Shown in pieces: positions 9,778 through 18,673 of a stretch of 64,000 nucleotides of DNA. The notes beneath the pieces are model-generated. The model ran no database searches, was not told where the DNA came from, and saw only the letters and a program-made list of their open reading frames with translations. Numbering within the stretch: position 1 is the stretch's first letter; the number at the start of each line of letters is the position of its first letter. The stretch is from Gluconobacter sp. Dm-62 (GTDB lineage Bacteria > Pseudomonadota > Alphaproteobacteria > Acetobacterales > Acetobacteraceae). Both the position numbers and the translations under genes were made by a program. The stretch is taken from contig NZ_JAERLY010000008.1 of the NCBI RefSeq assembly GCF_018256155.1, positions 1 through 64,000 on the forward strand. The letters run 5' to 3'.

Positions 9778-11634
9778 TTGAGCGATTTCGATGTCATCGT
9801 GATCGGCGGCGGTCATGCCGGATGTGAAGCCGCGGCGGCATCGGCCCGCTTTGGCGCGCGCACCCTGCTGCTCACCCATCGGCTTGAAACGATCGGTGCC
9901 ATGTCCTGCAACCCGGCGATCGGCGGGATCGGCAAAGGCCATCTCGTGCGCGAAATCGACGCGCTCGACGGCCTGATGGGCAAGGCCGCAGACCGCGCGG
10001 GCATCCATTTCAAACTGCTCAACCGCTCCAAGGGACCAGCCGTTCACGGCCCCCGCGCTCAGGCCGACCGCTCGCTCTACCGCGCCGCCATTCAGGATCT
10101 GCTTGCCGCCACGCCGAACCTGACGATCCTCGAAGGTGCCGCCGGAGACCTGATCGAGGACAACGGCCGCATCACCGGCCTCATCTGCGAAGACGGCCGT
10201 ACCTTCCGCTGCGGTGCCGTCGTGCTGACCACCGGAACCTTCCTGCGCGGCGTCATCCATGTCGGCCACACCCAGACGGAAGCCGGACGCATCGGAGAAG
10301 CTCCGGCAAAGCGTCTGGGCGAACGGCTCTATGCGCTCGGCCTGCAAATGGGCCGCCTCAAGACCGGCACACCGCCGCGTCTGGCCAAGGACAGCATCGA
10401 CTGGGAGAACCTCCCGGCCGATCCCGGCGATGCCGAACCCGAGGCTTTCAGCCCCATGACGACGGCCATCACCAACCCGCAGGTCGTCTGCCGTATCAGC
10501 CAGACCACGGCCGAGACCCACAGGATCATCAACGAGAACCTGCACCGCTCGGCCATGTATGGGGGCGCCATCGCCGGTCGCGGCCCGCGCTACTGCCCGT
10601 CCATCGAGGACAAGGTGGTCCGCTTCGCCGAGCGCACATCGCATCAGGTCTTTCTCGAACCCGAAGCCCTACCGGGCAATCCGGGCGGCGATCTGGTTTA
10701 CCCCAACGGCATCAGCACCAGCCTGCCCGCCGATGTGCAGGCCGCCATGATCGCCACCATGCCGGGTCTGGAAAACGCCCGCATCGTCACGGCAGGCTAT
10801 GCGGTCGAGTATGATTACGTGGACCCGCGGGAGCTTCTGCCCTCCCTGCAACTGCGCCGCCTGCCGGGCCTGTATCTGGCCGGACAGATCAACGGTACGA
10901 CCGGTTACGAAGAAGCCGGCGCACAGGGCCTGCTTGCAGGCCTGAACGCCGCCCGCGCGACCGCTGGAAACGAGGCGCTGACGCTGGAGCGGAGCGAGGC
11001 CTATCTCGGCGTCATGATCGACGATCTGACCCTGCACGGCATCAGCGAACCCTATCGCATGTTCACCTCGCGCGCCGAATATCGCCTGACCCTGCGCGCC
11101 GACAACGCCGATCTGCGCTTAACGCCAAAGGGCATCGCCGCAGGCTGCGTCCTCTCCGAACGCGAAACCGCCTTCACCGCCCAGAAGGCAAAACTCGACG
11201 CCGCCATGACCCGCGCCGCCGGAACAACCTTCCTGCCGCAGACCCTGCGTGACCTTGGTTTCGAAGTCTCTCTGGACGGCCGCAGACGCACGGTGCTCGA
11301 CGTTCTCGCCAGCAACGGCGACCACACAATCCTGAACGCGCTGGCCCCGTGGTTCGGTGAACTTCCACTGCGTGTCCGCCGCCATATCGAGACCGAAGCC
11401 CGTTATGGCGGCTATCTTCACCGGCAGGATCGTGAAATTCGACAGCTCGCATCCGAAAGTGCCATCGCCCTTCCGGCCGATCTGGATTACACTGCCATCG
11501 GCGGCCTGAGCAGCGAAATGCGCGAGCGCTTTTCCCAGTCCCGCCCGACCAGTTTCGCCGCAGCACAGCGCGTGCGCGGGGTTACACCTGCCGCGCTGGT
11601 CGCCCTGTTGGCCCATGTAAGGACCCTGTCATGA
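9778..11634 (+). CDS. mnmG: tRNA uridine-5-carboxymethylaminomethyl modification enzyme MnmG
   Basis: FAD/NADH-dependent partner of MnmE, 618 residues, full family length. The N-terminal FAD motif [17 protein letters not shown] is at residues 8-24, followed by the family segments [23 protein letters not shown] and [11 protein letters not shown]. The C-terminal [16 protein letters not shown] region is typical. The start codon is TTG at 9778, which gives the expected [12 protein letters not shown] beginning. The gene follows mnmE by 3 bases and its last four bases overlap rsmG (ATGA), so the cluster is co-transcribed and translationally coupled. Confidence 0.97.
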   Translation: MSDFDVIVIGGGHAGCEAAAASARFGARTLLLTHRLETIGAMSCNPAIGGIGKGHLVREIDALDGLMGKAADRAGIHFKLLNRSKGPAVHGPRAQADRSLYRAAIQDLLAATPNLTILEGAAGDLIEDNGRITGLICEDGRTFRCGAVVLTTGTFLRGVIHVGHTQTEAGRIGEAPAKRLGERLYALGLQMGRLKTGTPPRLAKDSIDWENLPADPGDAEPEAFSPMTTAITNPQVVCRISQTTAETHRIINENLHRSAMYGGAIAGRGPRYCPSIEDKVVRFAERTSHQVFLEPEALPGNPGGDLVYPNGISTSLPADVQAAMIATMPGLENARIVTAGYAVEYDYVDPRELLPSLQLRRLPGLYLAGQINGTTGYEEAGAQGLLAGLNAARATAGNEALTLERSEAYLGVMIDDLTLHGISEPYRMFTSRAEYRLTLRADNADLRLTPKGIAAGCVLSERETAFTAQKAKLDAAMTRAAGTTFLPQTLRDLGFEVSLDGRRRTVLDVLASNGDHTILNALAPWFGELPLRVRRHIETEARYGGYLHRQDREIRQLASESAIALPADLDYTAIGGLSSEMRERFSQSRPTSFAAAQRVRGVTPAALVALLAHVRTLS

Positions 11635-12212
11635 CCACCGTTTCACGTGAAACACATGAGAGGCTGGAGCGCTTTGCCGACCTGCTCGTGCAGTGGAACG
11701 CAAAGATCAATCTCGTCAGCCCGCGTGACATCGCCCAGCTCTGGCCCCGTCATATCGAAGACAGCCTCCAGCTTGCGGAACTGATCCCCGAAGGCGCGAC
11801 CATCACCGATCTGGGTTCGGGCGGCGGTTTCCCAGGCATCATTCTGGCCATCGCCACGGGAAATCCGGTCACCCTGATCGAATCAGACCAGCGCAAATGC
11901 GCCTTCCTGCGGGAAGCCGGACGCATCTGCGAGGCCAAGGTCACGGTCATCGCCAAACGTATCGAAGCCGCCAGCCCCCCTCCGGCCGACATCATCACGG
12001 CCCGGGCGCTGGCTCCTCTTAACAAGCTCCTCGAATGGGCACGGCCCCTGCTGAAGGAAGACGGGTTCTGCCTGTTCCTGAAGGGTCAGAAAGCGCAGGC
12101 CGAGTTGACCGAGGCAAGCGCCGACTGGCACATGAGCCACAGCATTATTCCCAGCCGCACCGACCCCGGCGGAGCCATCATCAAGGTCAGTGATTTCAAG
12201 CGTGTCGTCTAA
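11631..12212 (+). CDS. rsmG: 16S rRNA (guanine-N7)-methyltransferase RsmG
   Basis: SAM-dependent methyltransferase that modifies G527 of 16S rRNA. It is 193 residues, slightly short but normal for Alphaproteobacteria. Visible family features are the [15 protein letters not shown] entry helix, the [18 protein letters not shown]-binding loop (motif I) and the [16 protein letters not shown] segment. It overlaps mnmG by four bases. Its 3' end overlaps the first codons of parA by up to 23 bases, depending on the parA start. Codons 3-8 contain the second parS site. Confidence 0.96.
   Translation: MTTVSRETHERLERFADLLVQWNAKINLVSPRDIAQLWPRHIEDSLQLAELIPEGATITDLGSGGGFPGIILAIATGNPVTLIESDQRKCAFLREAGRICEAKVTVIAKRIEAASPPPADIITARALAPLNKLLEWARPLLKEDGFCLFLKGQKAQAELTEASADWHMSHSIIPSRTDPGGAIIKVSDFKRVV
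11639..11654. other. parS: Second parS site (15 of 16 consensus) at the start of rsmG
   Basis: CGTTTCACGTGAAACA differs from the parS consensus only in the first base. It lies at codons 3-8 of rsmG, 2.3 kb from the perfect copy in mnmE and about 0.55 kb before parA. Confidence 0.9.
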
Positions 12213-13005
12213 AACCGAATCCCCCACCACCCGGATCATTGCCGTCACCAACCAGAAGGGGGGCGTCGGCAAGACCACCACCACCATCAATCTGGCAGCC
12301 GGTCTGGCCCGTCAGGGACAGCGCGTCCTGCTCGTGGATCTGGACCCGCAGGGCAACGCCTCCACCGGGCTAGGCATCGACTACGACCAGCGCAACACCG
12401 GCACCTATGCCGCGCTGATGGTGGAAGCCGAACCCCACGCCCTGCCCCAGCCGACCGCGTTCGACAACCTCGCGATCATCACCGCCAATAACGAACTGGC
12501 TGGCGCCGAGCTGGAAATGATCGGCGACGAACGTCGCGAATACCGCCTGCGCGATGCCCTGCACGCTCTGCAAGGCGAGTACGACACCATCCTGATTGAC
12601 TGCCCGCCGAGCCTCGGCCTCCTGACGCTCAATGCGCTGGTCGCGTCTGACAGTGTGATCGTGCCGCTGCAATGCGAGTTCTTCGCGCTCGAAGGCATCA
12701 GCCAGCTCGTCCGCACCATCGACCGCGTGCGCCGCGCCTTCAACGCCGATCTTCATCTCGAAGGCATTGTCCTGACGATGTATGACCGCCGCAACAACCT
12801 GTCCGAACTTGTGGCGCAGGACGCGCGCGGCTTCTTTGGCGATCAGGTGTTCGAGACGCTCATTCCGCGCAACATCCGCATTTCCGAAGCCCAGAGCCAC
12901 GGCAGCCCCGTACTGGACTATGACGCCCGCTCCACGGGTGCCATCGCGTATCTTGCGCTGGCGGACGAACTGATCAAACGCAACAAGAACAAGGCAAAGG
13001 CGTAA
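12190..13005 (+). CDS. parA: Chromosome partitioning ATPase ParA
   Basis: Walker-type ATPase that drives segregation of ParB-parS complexes. The deviant Walker A motif [18 protein letters not shown] is near residues 23-40, switch I is [13 protein letters not shown], and Walker B is [18 protein letters not shown]. The length of 271 residues is normal for a chromosomal ParA without an N-terminal HTH domain. GTG at 12190 overlaps rsmG by 23 bases. A second in-frame GTG at 12202 would remove four residues and is equally possible. Only 6 bases separate its stop from parB. Confidence 0.97.
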   Translation: MISSVSSKTESPTTRIIAVTNQKGGVGKTTTTINLAAGLARQGQRVLLVDLDPQGNASTGLGIDYDQRNTGTYAALMVEAEPHALPQPTAFDNLAIITANNELAGAELEMIGDERREYRLRDALHALQGEYDTILIDCPPSLGLLTLNALVASDSVIVPLQCEFFALEGISQLVRTIDRVRRAFNADLHLEGIVLTMYDRRNNLSELVAQDARGFFGDQVFETLIPRNIRISEAQSHGSPVLDYDARSTGAIAYLALADELIKRNKNKAKA

Positions 13006-13011
13006 CCGGCG

Positions 13012-13887
13012 ATGGCCAAAAAGGACAGTTCCCCGCGGCTTGGTCGCGGCCTCGCGGCCCTTCTGGGCGATCAGGCCCCGCAGCTCGCCCGCGCCACGCG
13101 CGCGAATGCTCCGACACAGCAGCATTCGTCCCTGCCGGTGGATGTTCTGGCCCCGAGCCCCTTCCAGCCCCGACAGGACATGAACCCCGAGCGCCTGTCC
13201 GAACTGGCTGATTCCATCCGCTCACGCGGCGTCCTGCAACCGCTGCTCGTCCGTCCCGATCCAGAGAAAGCGGACCATTACCAGATCATCGCCGGTGAAC
13301 GCCGCTGGCGCGCCTCACAGCTCGCAGGCCTGCACAGCGTCCCCGTCCATATCCGCGAACTGGACGATACGGACGCCATGGCCGCAGCCCTGGTCGAGAA
13401 CCTTCAGCGCGCGGATCTCAACCCGATCGAAGAAGCCGAGGGCCTGCAACGCCTGGTCACGGACTATACCCTGACGCAGGAAGAACTCGCCGGCGCCGTG
13501 GGCAAGTCCCGCCCGCACATCACCAACACCATGCGTCTGCTCAACCTGCCGCCGGAAGTCCGCGTGCATGTCCGCAATGGTGACCTCACGGCCGGTCATG
13601 CCCGCGCCCTGCTGACCCACCCCGATCCGGTCGCCGCCGCAAAGATCGTCATCGCCCGTGGCCTCAACGTGCGCCAGACCGAAGCCCTGACCGGCGGCAA
13701 ACATGCACAGACACCGGCCAAAAAGGCCCGGGACGCGGAAATCCTGCAGATCGAAAACGACCTGTCCTCCCGCCTCGGACTGAAGGTCCATATTTCCTAC
13801 AATGGAAAAAAGGGCGGCTCCCTGAAGATCGATTATACGTCCCTTGAGCAGTTCGAGAGCGTCATGCGCCTGCTGAACCGGAATTAA
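13012..13887 (+). CDS. parB: Chromosome partitioning CTPase/DNA-binding protein ParB
   Basis: Binds parS, spreads as a CTP-dependent clamp and stimulates ParA. It is 291 residues. The N-terminal basic LGRGLAALLGD segment is the ParA-contacting region. The CTP-binding box GERRWRASQLAG and ALVENLQRADLNPIEEAEG (ParB/Srx fold) follow, then the HTH segment LTQEELAGAVGKSRPHITNTMRLLNLPPEV. A C-terminal dimerisation domain ends at VMRLLNRN. It is the last gene of the mnmE-parB run. The following 118 bases hold the tRNA-Lys promoter. Confidence 0.97.
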   Translation: MAKKDSSPRLGRGLAALLGDQAPQLARATRANAPTQQHSSLPVDVLAPSPFQPRQDMNPERLSELADSIRSRGVLQPLLVRPDPEKADHYQIIAGERRWRASQLAGLHSVPVHIRELDDTDAMAAALVENLQRADLNPIEEAEGLQRLVTDYTLTQEELAGAVGKSRPHITNTMRLLNLPPEVRVHVRNGDLTAGHARALLTHPDPVAAAKIVIARGLNVRQTEALTGGKHAQTPAKKARDAEILQIENDLSSRLGLKVHISYNGKKGGSLKIDYTSLEQFESVMRLLNRN

Positions 13888-13951
13888 GTTGTTGAAATAA
13901 AAGCGTTTTCATATTTTCAGCACCGAACTGCATGAAAAGATGAAAAACCCC

Positions 13952-13981
13952 TTGCGGCCTGCGGCAGAATCCCGCTATAAG
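13952..13981 (+). promoter_or_regulatory. Sigma-70-like promoter of tRNA-Lys
   Basis: TTGCGG (13952-13957), an 18-base spacer and TATAAG (13976-13981) end about 25 bases before the tRNA 5' end. The spacing and the -10 box are close to consensus. Confidence 0.6.
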
Positions 13982-14005
13982 CCGCTCCACCGGTAGACGG
14001 GCCAT

Positions 14006-14081
<76 letters not shown>

Positions 14082-14129
14082 TGCCCGTCTCCGGTATTTC
14101 CTGAAAAAATTTTATAGACAGAATACGCT

Positions 14130-14152
14130 CCCCGTTAATATGCGGGGTTTTT
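14130..14152 (+). terminator. Intrinsic terminator after tRNA-Lys
   Basis: CCCCG, an 8-base AT-rich loop, CGGGG and five T's, 49 bases after the tRNA. Confidence 0.75.
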
Positions 14153-14266
14153 GCGCTTGGGCAATTTTCAGAAAACACCCCTTCATTCCGGTTAAGACAC
14201 GTTTTTGCGTGATAGAGCGAAAATTAAACTTGATTTTCCATATTGCAATTTTTACAAACTGCAACA

Positions 14267-16081
14267 GTGAGTAAAACAGATGAAACCGTGCATAAAAATC
14301 ATTTATCCCGCCCCGCAGCTTCTATTGTTAATAGAGCCTTAAAATATCGCTCTGCCCTTTACGTCGTCATGATGGTGATGTTCTGGGTCGTCTATAAATT
14401 TTTCGATCCACTTTCCTTGGAAAGTGCCACAAAAAATTCATCTGCGCAGTTTTTCTCAGCCATTACTGCACCTTTCTATGGGCTTTCTTCTCCACGCTCT
14501 CATGAGCGCGTGGCGGTTGTGGCTATCAATGACCCAACCTTACAGACATTCGATGCTGCTCTTCCCCTGTCTTACCAGCGGCAGGTCTTCATCCTCCGGC
14601 AGATTCTGGAAGCTGATCCCGCCGCAATCTATGTTGATTTCCGTATGGCCTATGAACATACGGATGAATCACTGACGCAGTTCCAGAGCGTTCTGGATGA
14701 AGCAAAGTCGAAGCACATTCCTATTTTCTTCGCACGGGGCGAAGAAGGTCACGATCAGATCCATCTCCCTGCACCACTTGGTGATGTCGAAAGCTATAGC
14801 AACGCTCTTAAAGCCTCCTCTGCCTATCCTTTGCTGTTCGAGACAGAAGAAGGCCCCCAGGAGGGAGGCGAGCGCGTAAACGAAGACGCAAAGCCACAGG
14901 CAAACGCCGCTTTCGACGTCTACCGCAGCCTGTGCACATCCACATGGTCAGGACAGTGCGGGTCGTTTCATGAAGACGATTTTCGCAGCCCCATGATCAT
15001 CCAGTGGGGCCTGCATGTGGACCCAGCCCAGACACAAGTCAGTTCACTGGACAATTCTCCCCGCAATGCCTGCGCCGTGCCGTTCTCGGGCGGGTTCTTC
15101 TGCAGAAGTATCGTACAGTCCTTCACCCTGGGCTTCCGGGCATTCTGGGGCAGTTCGCGCGACTACGAAGTCGGACATGCCTATTATCCGCTGACCATTG
15201 GCGCACATCAGCTGGACGAGCGCGGTCTGGGCACCCCTGCTGGAAGCCCTCCCCTGTCGCATTTGCTGAAAGGCCGCGCGGTCTTCTACGGAACGGACAT
15301 CCGCGACCAGCATGACGACACGATCATTCCCTTTCTGGGCCGTGTTCCGAATGTCGTGCTTCATGCCATGGCCTTCGACAATCTCGTCACCTACGGCAGC
15401 AACTATTTCCAGGAACCCCCTGAACTGGAACTTGGTCGAGGCATCCATATCGGATGGGCGGAAATCTGCGAGTTCGTTCTGTGGCTCATATTTACAGGCT
15501 GGATGGCTTTCAAGTTCTACTACAGCCATCCCGAAGTCCCCCACGGTCGCGGGGCCAAGCTGCGCCACAATATCCGGCGGAGAAGCAGGAATTTCCTGTC
15601 TCTGCCCCTTCCTGTCATCGCAGTCGTTCCCGCAATATTCTGCACGGGCCTCGCTGCTTTCGACCTGTCCCACCTGCCTGTCCTCCGCAACTGCGCGGAC
15701 GAAGCCCTTCTTTATGTCTGTCTCTTCCTTGTTCTGCTTGGAACGCTGGTTCTTTTGCGGCACTCGGCTCAGGCTCCCCAGTCAGAAGACGCGGAACACG
15801 GTGCGGAAGAGTCCGAAGCGGAAAAAGCCGAGAAACTGCGCCTGGGCTTCTGGGCGCATCTCGCTCTGCTCACGAGCCTGACCGGTATCGTCTTCGCCCT
15901 GAACGAACTCTTCATTCAATGGCCAAATGCCGACTGGATCGGATTTATCCTGCTCTGGCTGGCCGTTGGTGAATCCTGTGAATCAACGGGATTTGTCCTG
16001 ACCTTCGTCAATTTTCTCTGTCGTCAGCTGCATGCCCTCACATCAGAGCGCGTGCCAAACTCCGAAAGCAGCTCTCAATGA
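14267..16081 (+). CDS. CHASE2-like membrane sensor protein without an output domain
   Basis: About 604 residues if the GTG at 14267 is used. A TTG at 14243 would add eight residues, and neither has a clear ribosome-binding site. An N-terminal membrane helix (SALYVVMMVMFWVVYKFF) is followed by a large extracytoplasmic region with CHASE2 hallmarks. These are VAVVAINDPTLQTF, then QILEADPAAIYVDFRM, and late in the domain KGRAVFYGTDI...PNVVLHAMAFDNLV. Three or four further membrane helices follow, with a basic loop and an acidic E/A-rich loop between them. Most CHASE2 proteins end in a cyclase, kinase or phosphatase domain, and none is present here. It overlaps the next gene by four bases. It is probably a sensor or scaffold acting with the secreted partners. 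Confidence 0.72.
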   Translation: MSKTDETVHKNHLSRPAASIVNRALKYRSALYVVMMVMFWVVYKFFDPLSLESATKNSSAQFFSAITAPFYGLSSPRSHERVAVVAINDPTLQTFDAALPLSYQRQVFILRQILEADPAAIYVDFRMAYEHTDESLTQFQSVLDEAKSKHIPIFFARGEEGHDQIHLPAPLGDVESYSNALKASSAYPLLFETEEGPQEGGERVNEDAKPQANAAFDVYRSLCTSTWSGQCGSFHEDDFRSPMIIQWGLHVDPAQTQVSSLDNSPRNACAVPFSGGFFCRSIVQSFTLGFRAFWGSSRDYEVGHAYYPLTIGAHQLDERGLGTPAGSPPLSHLLKGRAVFYGTDIRDQHDDTIIPFLGRVPNVVLHAMAFDNLVTYGSNYFQEPPELELGRGIHIGWAEICEFVLWLIFTGWMAFKFYYSHPEVPHGRGAKLRHNIRRRSRNFLSLPLPVIAVVPAIFCTGLAAFDLSHLPVLRNCADEALLYVCLFLVLLGTLVLLRHSAQAPQSEDAEHGAEESEAEKAEKLRLGFWAHLALLTSLTGIVFALNELFIQWPNADWIGFILLWLAVGESCESTGFVLTFVNFLCRQLHALTSERVPNSESSSQ

Positions 16082-16452
16082 AAAAGATCCTGTCTCTTGG
16101 CCTTTTGTGCGCCACCATTCTGGTCTCTCAGGCTCAGGCGGCGTCAACGCCTACAGTCAGTGGCGTCTTTGAAAAAACCGTCCACGCGTTTTCTGAAAGC
16201 CATGCCCCTCTCGGCCAGATTCCAGCCTCTGATCTGATGAACCAGCCGGTCGTCGGCACGGACGAAGAGACGGGACTGCTGAAGGTCCAGACTGCACAGG
16301 GTGTGGTTCTGGTCGCCCGCGCTGCCGTCAACACGACGATGGCAGCGGCCGCTCCGCGAGAAACATCCTGCAGCTATATCGGATCGCTTTCAGCTTCCGG
16401 AACGGGGTCGTCCTCGGGCTTTGCCAGCAAGTGCAAGCAGGCTGGTCACTGA
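16078..16452 (+). CDS. Small secreted protein, unknown function (middle gene of CHASE2-M48 operon)
   Basis: 124 residues with a clear signal peptide (MKKILSLGLLCATILVSQAQA, cleavage after residue 21). The mature region contains a short beta-rich segment, GLLKVQTAQGVVLVARAAVN, that resembles a bacterial SH3-like fold. It ends in a Ser/Gly-rich tail with two cysteines (SCSYIGS and ASKCKQ) that could form a disulfide. It overlaps the CHASE2 gene by four bases and is one base from the protease gene, so it belongs to that operon. I do not recognise the family. Confidence 0.65.
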   Translation: MKKILSLGLLCATILVSQAQAASTPTVSGVFEKTVHAFSESHAPLGQIPASDLMNQPVVGTDEETGLLKVQTAQGVVLVARAAVNTTMAAAAPRETSCSYIGSLSASGTGSSSGFASKCKQAGH

Positions 16453-16453
16453 C

Positions 16454-17938
16454 ATGAAGAAATTCCTGGCCCTCGCAGGCACACTGTCCCTTCTGGGATG
16501 CAGTACATCGAACCCCGGCATCCCCACACAGGGCACCTATATTTCCCATATCACGCCACCTGTCTCTTACCCGCCCCGCCCCCCCCTCCAGAAACTGATC
16601 TTTCCCCGAAACACCCAGATTGAAGGCGTCGTCGTCGATCCGGCCGTGACCGTCTACCTGGAACAGATCCGTGACCGCCTTCTGGCACAGTGGACCGGAC
16701 TGAAGCCAGAAGCGCCTATCTTCCTGAGCGTGGACGAACAGTTTTCGTCGGATGTGTCTCCGGCAGGCGCCATGTTTATCAACGCCGGCATGATCCAGTA
16801 TTTTGCTGACAACCCGGACACACAGACCGAAGACGCATTCGCTTTCATCATTGCCCACGAACTGTCCCATATTCTTCTGGGGCATGCCGCTGACAAAGCC
16901 GGGAACAAGAAGCTCGAACAGAGATTCTCAGGCGTCGGTGAACTCGGGACCATGGTCGCCGCAGCTGCGGGCGGAAGCGCAGTTGCCGGAAGCGCCAAAA
17001 CGGCACTGTTTTCGCTATATGGCGCCCATGCCATCGGTGAATATGGCGGCTTTCCAAGCTGGAGCCGCTCGCAGGAAGAAGAAGCAGATACCCTTGCGGT
17101 CGACCTGATGGCCAAGGCCGGATATTCGGTTTCCATGGCGGAAACTTCGCTGGAGGCTCTCAATACAGCCGACCAGCGCGATGCTGCCGAAGCGGCGTTG
17201 AAAGAGAAGGCCGCTCAGGAAAAAGCCCAGAAAGACGCCGAGAAAAACCAGCAGAACAATCTGGCGGGCGCAGTGCTGAATCCCATTCTGACGCCTGGCG
17301 TTTCGCTTCTGGGGTCTGGACTGGGCTATGTTGGAAAGGGTCTGGTCTACGTCAATCTCGACCATCCGCATGCGGCTGAACGCAGGGAAGAACTGTCCCA
17401 TTACATTGATCGCAATTACGCGGACCTGATCCCGGCTCTTCACAAGGCGCCGTTCCAGAAATGGATCCGAAGCCGGAACGTGCAGAATTTTCTACATGAA
17501 AGCCAGGCCATCAATGATGTTGCCAACATCGCTCCGACCAACAACTGGCAGAAAAGCCGCCAGCTTCTGGCCGGGATCGGTGCGCCCGTGCGCTCAAGCC
17601 AGATATGGCTCTATTTCAATATCCTGACGGAAGCCAAAACTGGCCAGAACAAACAGGCCATTGCAGACCTTCAGGCCGCCGCCGAGCGCGACGATGTTAT
17701 TCTGGCCATCGTCTCCGCGTGGGCCGCTTATCTCGAAAGTCAGGGCAAGGCAGATGACGCCCTAGCCTATCTGGCGCAGGAACAGAAACTGTTCGACGAT
17801 CCGAGTACGCTGCCCCAGCAGATTAAGATCGCGAAAAAGGCCAAAGAGACCATCACTGTCGACCAGCTTGTTGTCGAGTGTCAGATGACCGGTATCGACA
17901 AGCTCCAGCAGGCTTGTTCAGCCGCCTCCAAGTCCTGA
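16454..17938 (+). CDS. M48-family zinc metalloprotease lipoprotein
   Basis: 494 residues from the ATG at 16454. The longer open frame to 16301 overlaps the previous gene and is ignored. A lipoprotein signal ends at LSLLGC (lipid-attached Cys16). The zinc site HELSH (135-139) lies in AFIIAHELSHILLGHAADK. The third ligand is probably a Glu in SRSQEEEADTLAVDLM (about 204-219), as in M48 proteases. An Ala/Lys/Glu-rich stretch (AAEAALKEKAAQEKAQKDAEK) and a helical repeat-like C-terminus follow, as in BepA/LoiP-type proteins. It probably acts at the inner leaflet of the outer membrane or in the periplasm, in envelope protein quality control or as effector of the CHASE2 operon. Confidence 0.85.
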   Translation: MKKFLALAGTLSLLGCSTSNPGIPTQGTYISHITPPVSYPPRPPLQKLIFPRNTQIEGVVVDPAVTVYLEQIRDRLLAQWTGLKPEAPIFLSVDEQFSSDVSPAGAMFINAGMIQYFADNPDTQTEDAFAFIIAHELSHILLGHAADKAGNKKLEQRFSGVGELGTMVAAAAGGSAVAGSAKTALFSLYGAHAIGEYGGFPSWSRSQEEEADTLAVDLMAKAGYSVSMAETSLEALNTADQRDAAEAALKEKAAQEKAQKDAEKNQQNNLAGAVLNPILTPGVSLLGSGLGYVGKGLVYVNLDHPHAAERREELSHYIDRNYADLIPALHKAPFQKWIRSRNVQNFLHESQAINDVANIAPTNNWQKSRQLLAGIGAPVRSSQIWLYFNILTEAKTGQNKQAIADLQAAAERDDVILAIVSAWAAYLESQGKADDALAYLAQEQKLFDDPSTLPQQIKIAKKAKETITVDQLVVECQMTGIDKLQQACSAASKS

Positions 17939-17945
17939 TACAATT

Positions 17946-17982
17946 CATGAAGGAGAGAAATCCTGTATTTCTCTCCTTCATG
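17946..17982. terminator. Bidirectional hairpin between the M48 gene and the histidine phosphatase
   Basis: A perfect 16-bp stem CATGAAGGAGAGAAAT / ATTTCTCTCCTTCATG with a CCTGT loop sits exactly between two convergent stops. It has no long T-run, but the size and position suggest a shared terminator. Confidence 0.7.
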
Positions 17983-17986
17983 TTAT

Positions 17987-18673
17987 TCAGCCCCTGAAAT
18001 CAGGCAGTTCGTTAACCGTCACGACGCGCCACAGACAGTCGATACGCTCCAGAATTGTGATGGACAGGTTCTGGATCGAAAAGCGCAGCGCCGTATCGGG
18101 ATGAACGCTCAGCGCATGCGCCAGAGCCGCCCGGATAGCCCCGCCATGGCTGACAATCACCATGTCCTGACCTTCGTTCGCATTTGCCAGATCTTCAAGC
18201 CCGTGCCCGACACGCGCGCAGACATCCAGCATGCTCTCGCCGCCCGGCGGCAGTTCACAGGCGGAAATGGACCAGAACGGATTGGGCGGCAGACGCAGCA
18301 GGGATGTGAACGCCGTATGCGGCGTGCCATGCCACTCCCCGATCGACTGCTCGATGAAGCGGCCGTCAATCGTTACATCCTGCGAAAACGCGCCCGCCTT
18401 ACGGATTTCGGCTGCAGTATCCTGCGCCCGCTGCAACGGCGAACTGTACCACAGCGCCTCCGTCGGCAGACGCCGCGCCAGTGTGGCATAGCCGCCCTGC
18501 TGGCTCGCCATCGCCTCGCGGCACAGCGGCACATCGAGCGCGCCATACATCGTTTTGCGCGCACTGGCTTCCACGACCGCATGGCGGATCAGCCAGAACC
18601 GGGTCACGCCCTTCGGCAGTTCCGGCGTATCGAGAAAATGCCCATGCGGGACCGCTTTGTCTGTCTGGGTCAT
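17987..18673 (-). CDS. Histidine phosphatase family protein
   Basis: 228 residues. The phosphohistidine motif RHA (30-32, in FWLIRHAVVE) and the second catalytic His (VIVSHGGAIRAAL) mark the phosphoglycerate-mutase-like superfamily. SSPLQRAQDTA and GEWHGTP further support it. The overall look is closest to the CobC/GpmB group of small-molecule phosphatases, but the substrate is not evident. Its ATG overlaps the stop of the upstream PLP-fold gene by four bases (18670-18673), so the two are co-translated and probably act in one pathway. No cobalamin-biosynthesis gene is adjacent. Confidence 0.85.
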   Translation of the reverse strand: MTQTDKAVPHGHFLDTPELPKGVTRFWLIRHAVVEASARKTMYGALDVPLCREAMASQQGGYATLARRLPTEALWYSSPLQRAQDTAAEIRKAGAFSQDVTIDGRFIEQSIGEWHGTPHTAFTSLLRLPPNPFWSISACELPPGGESMLDVCARVGHGLEDLANANEGQDMVIVSHGGAIRAALAHALSVHPDTALRFSIQNLSITILERIDCLWRVVTVNELPDFRG

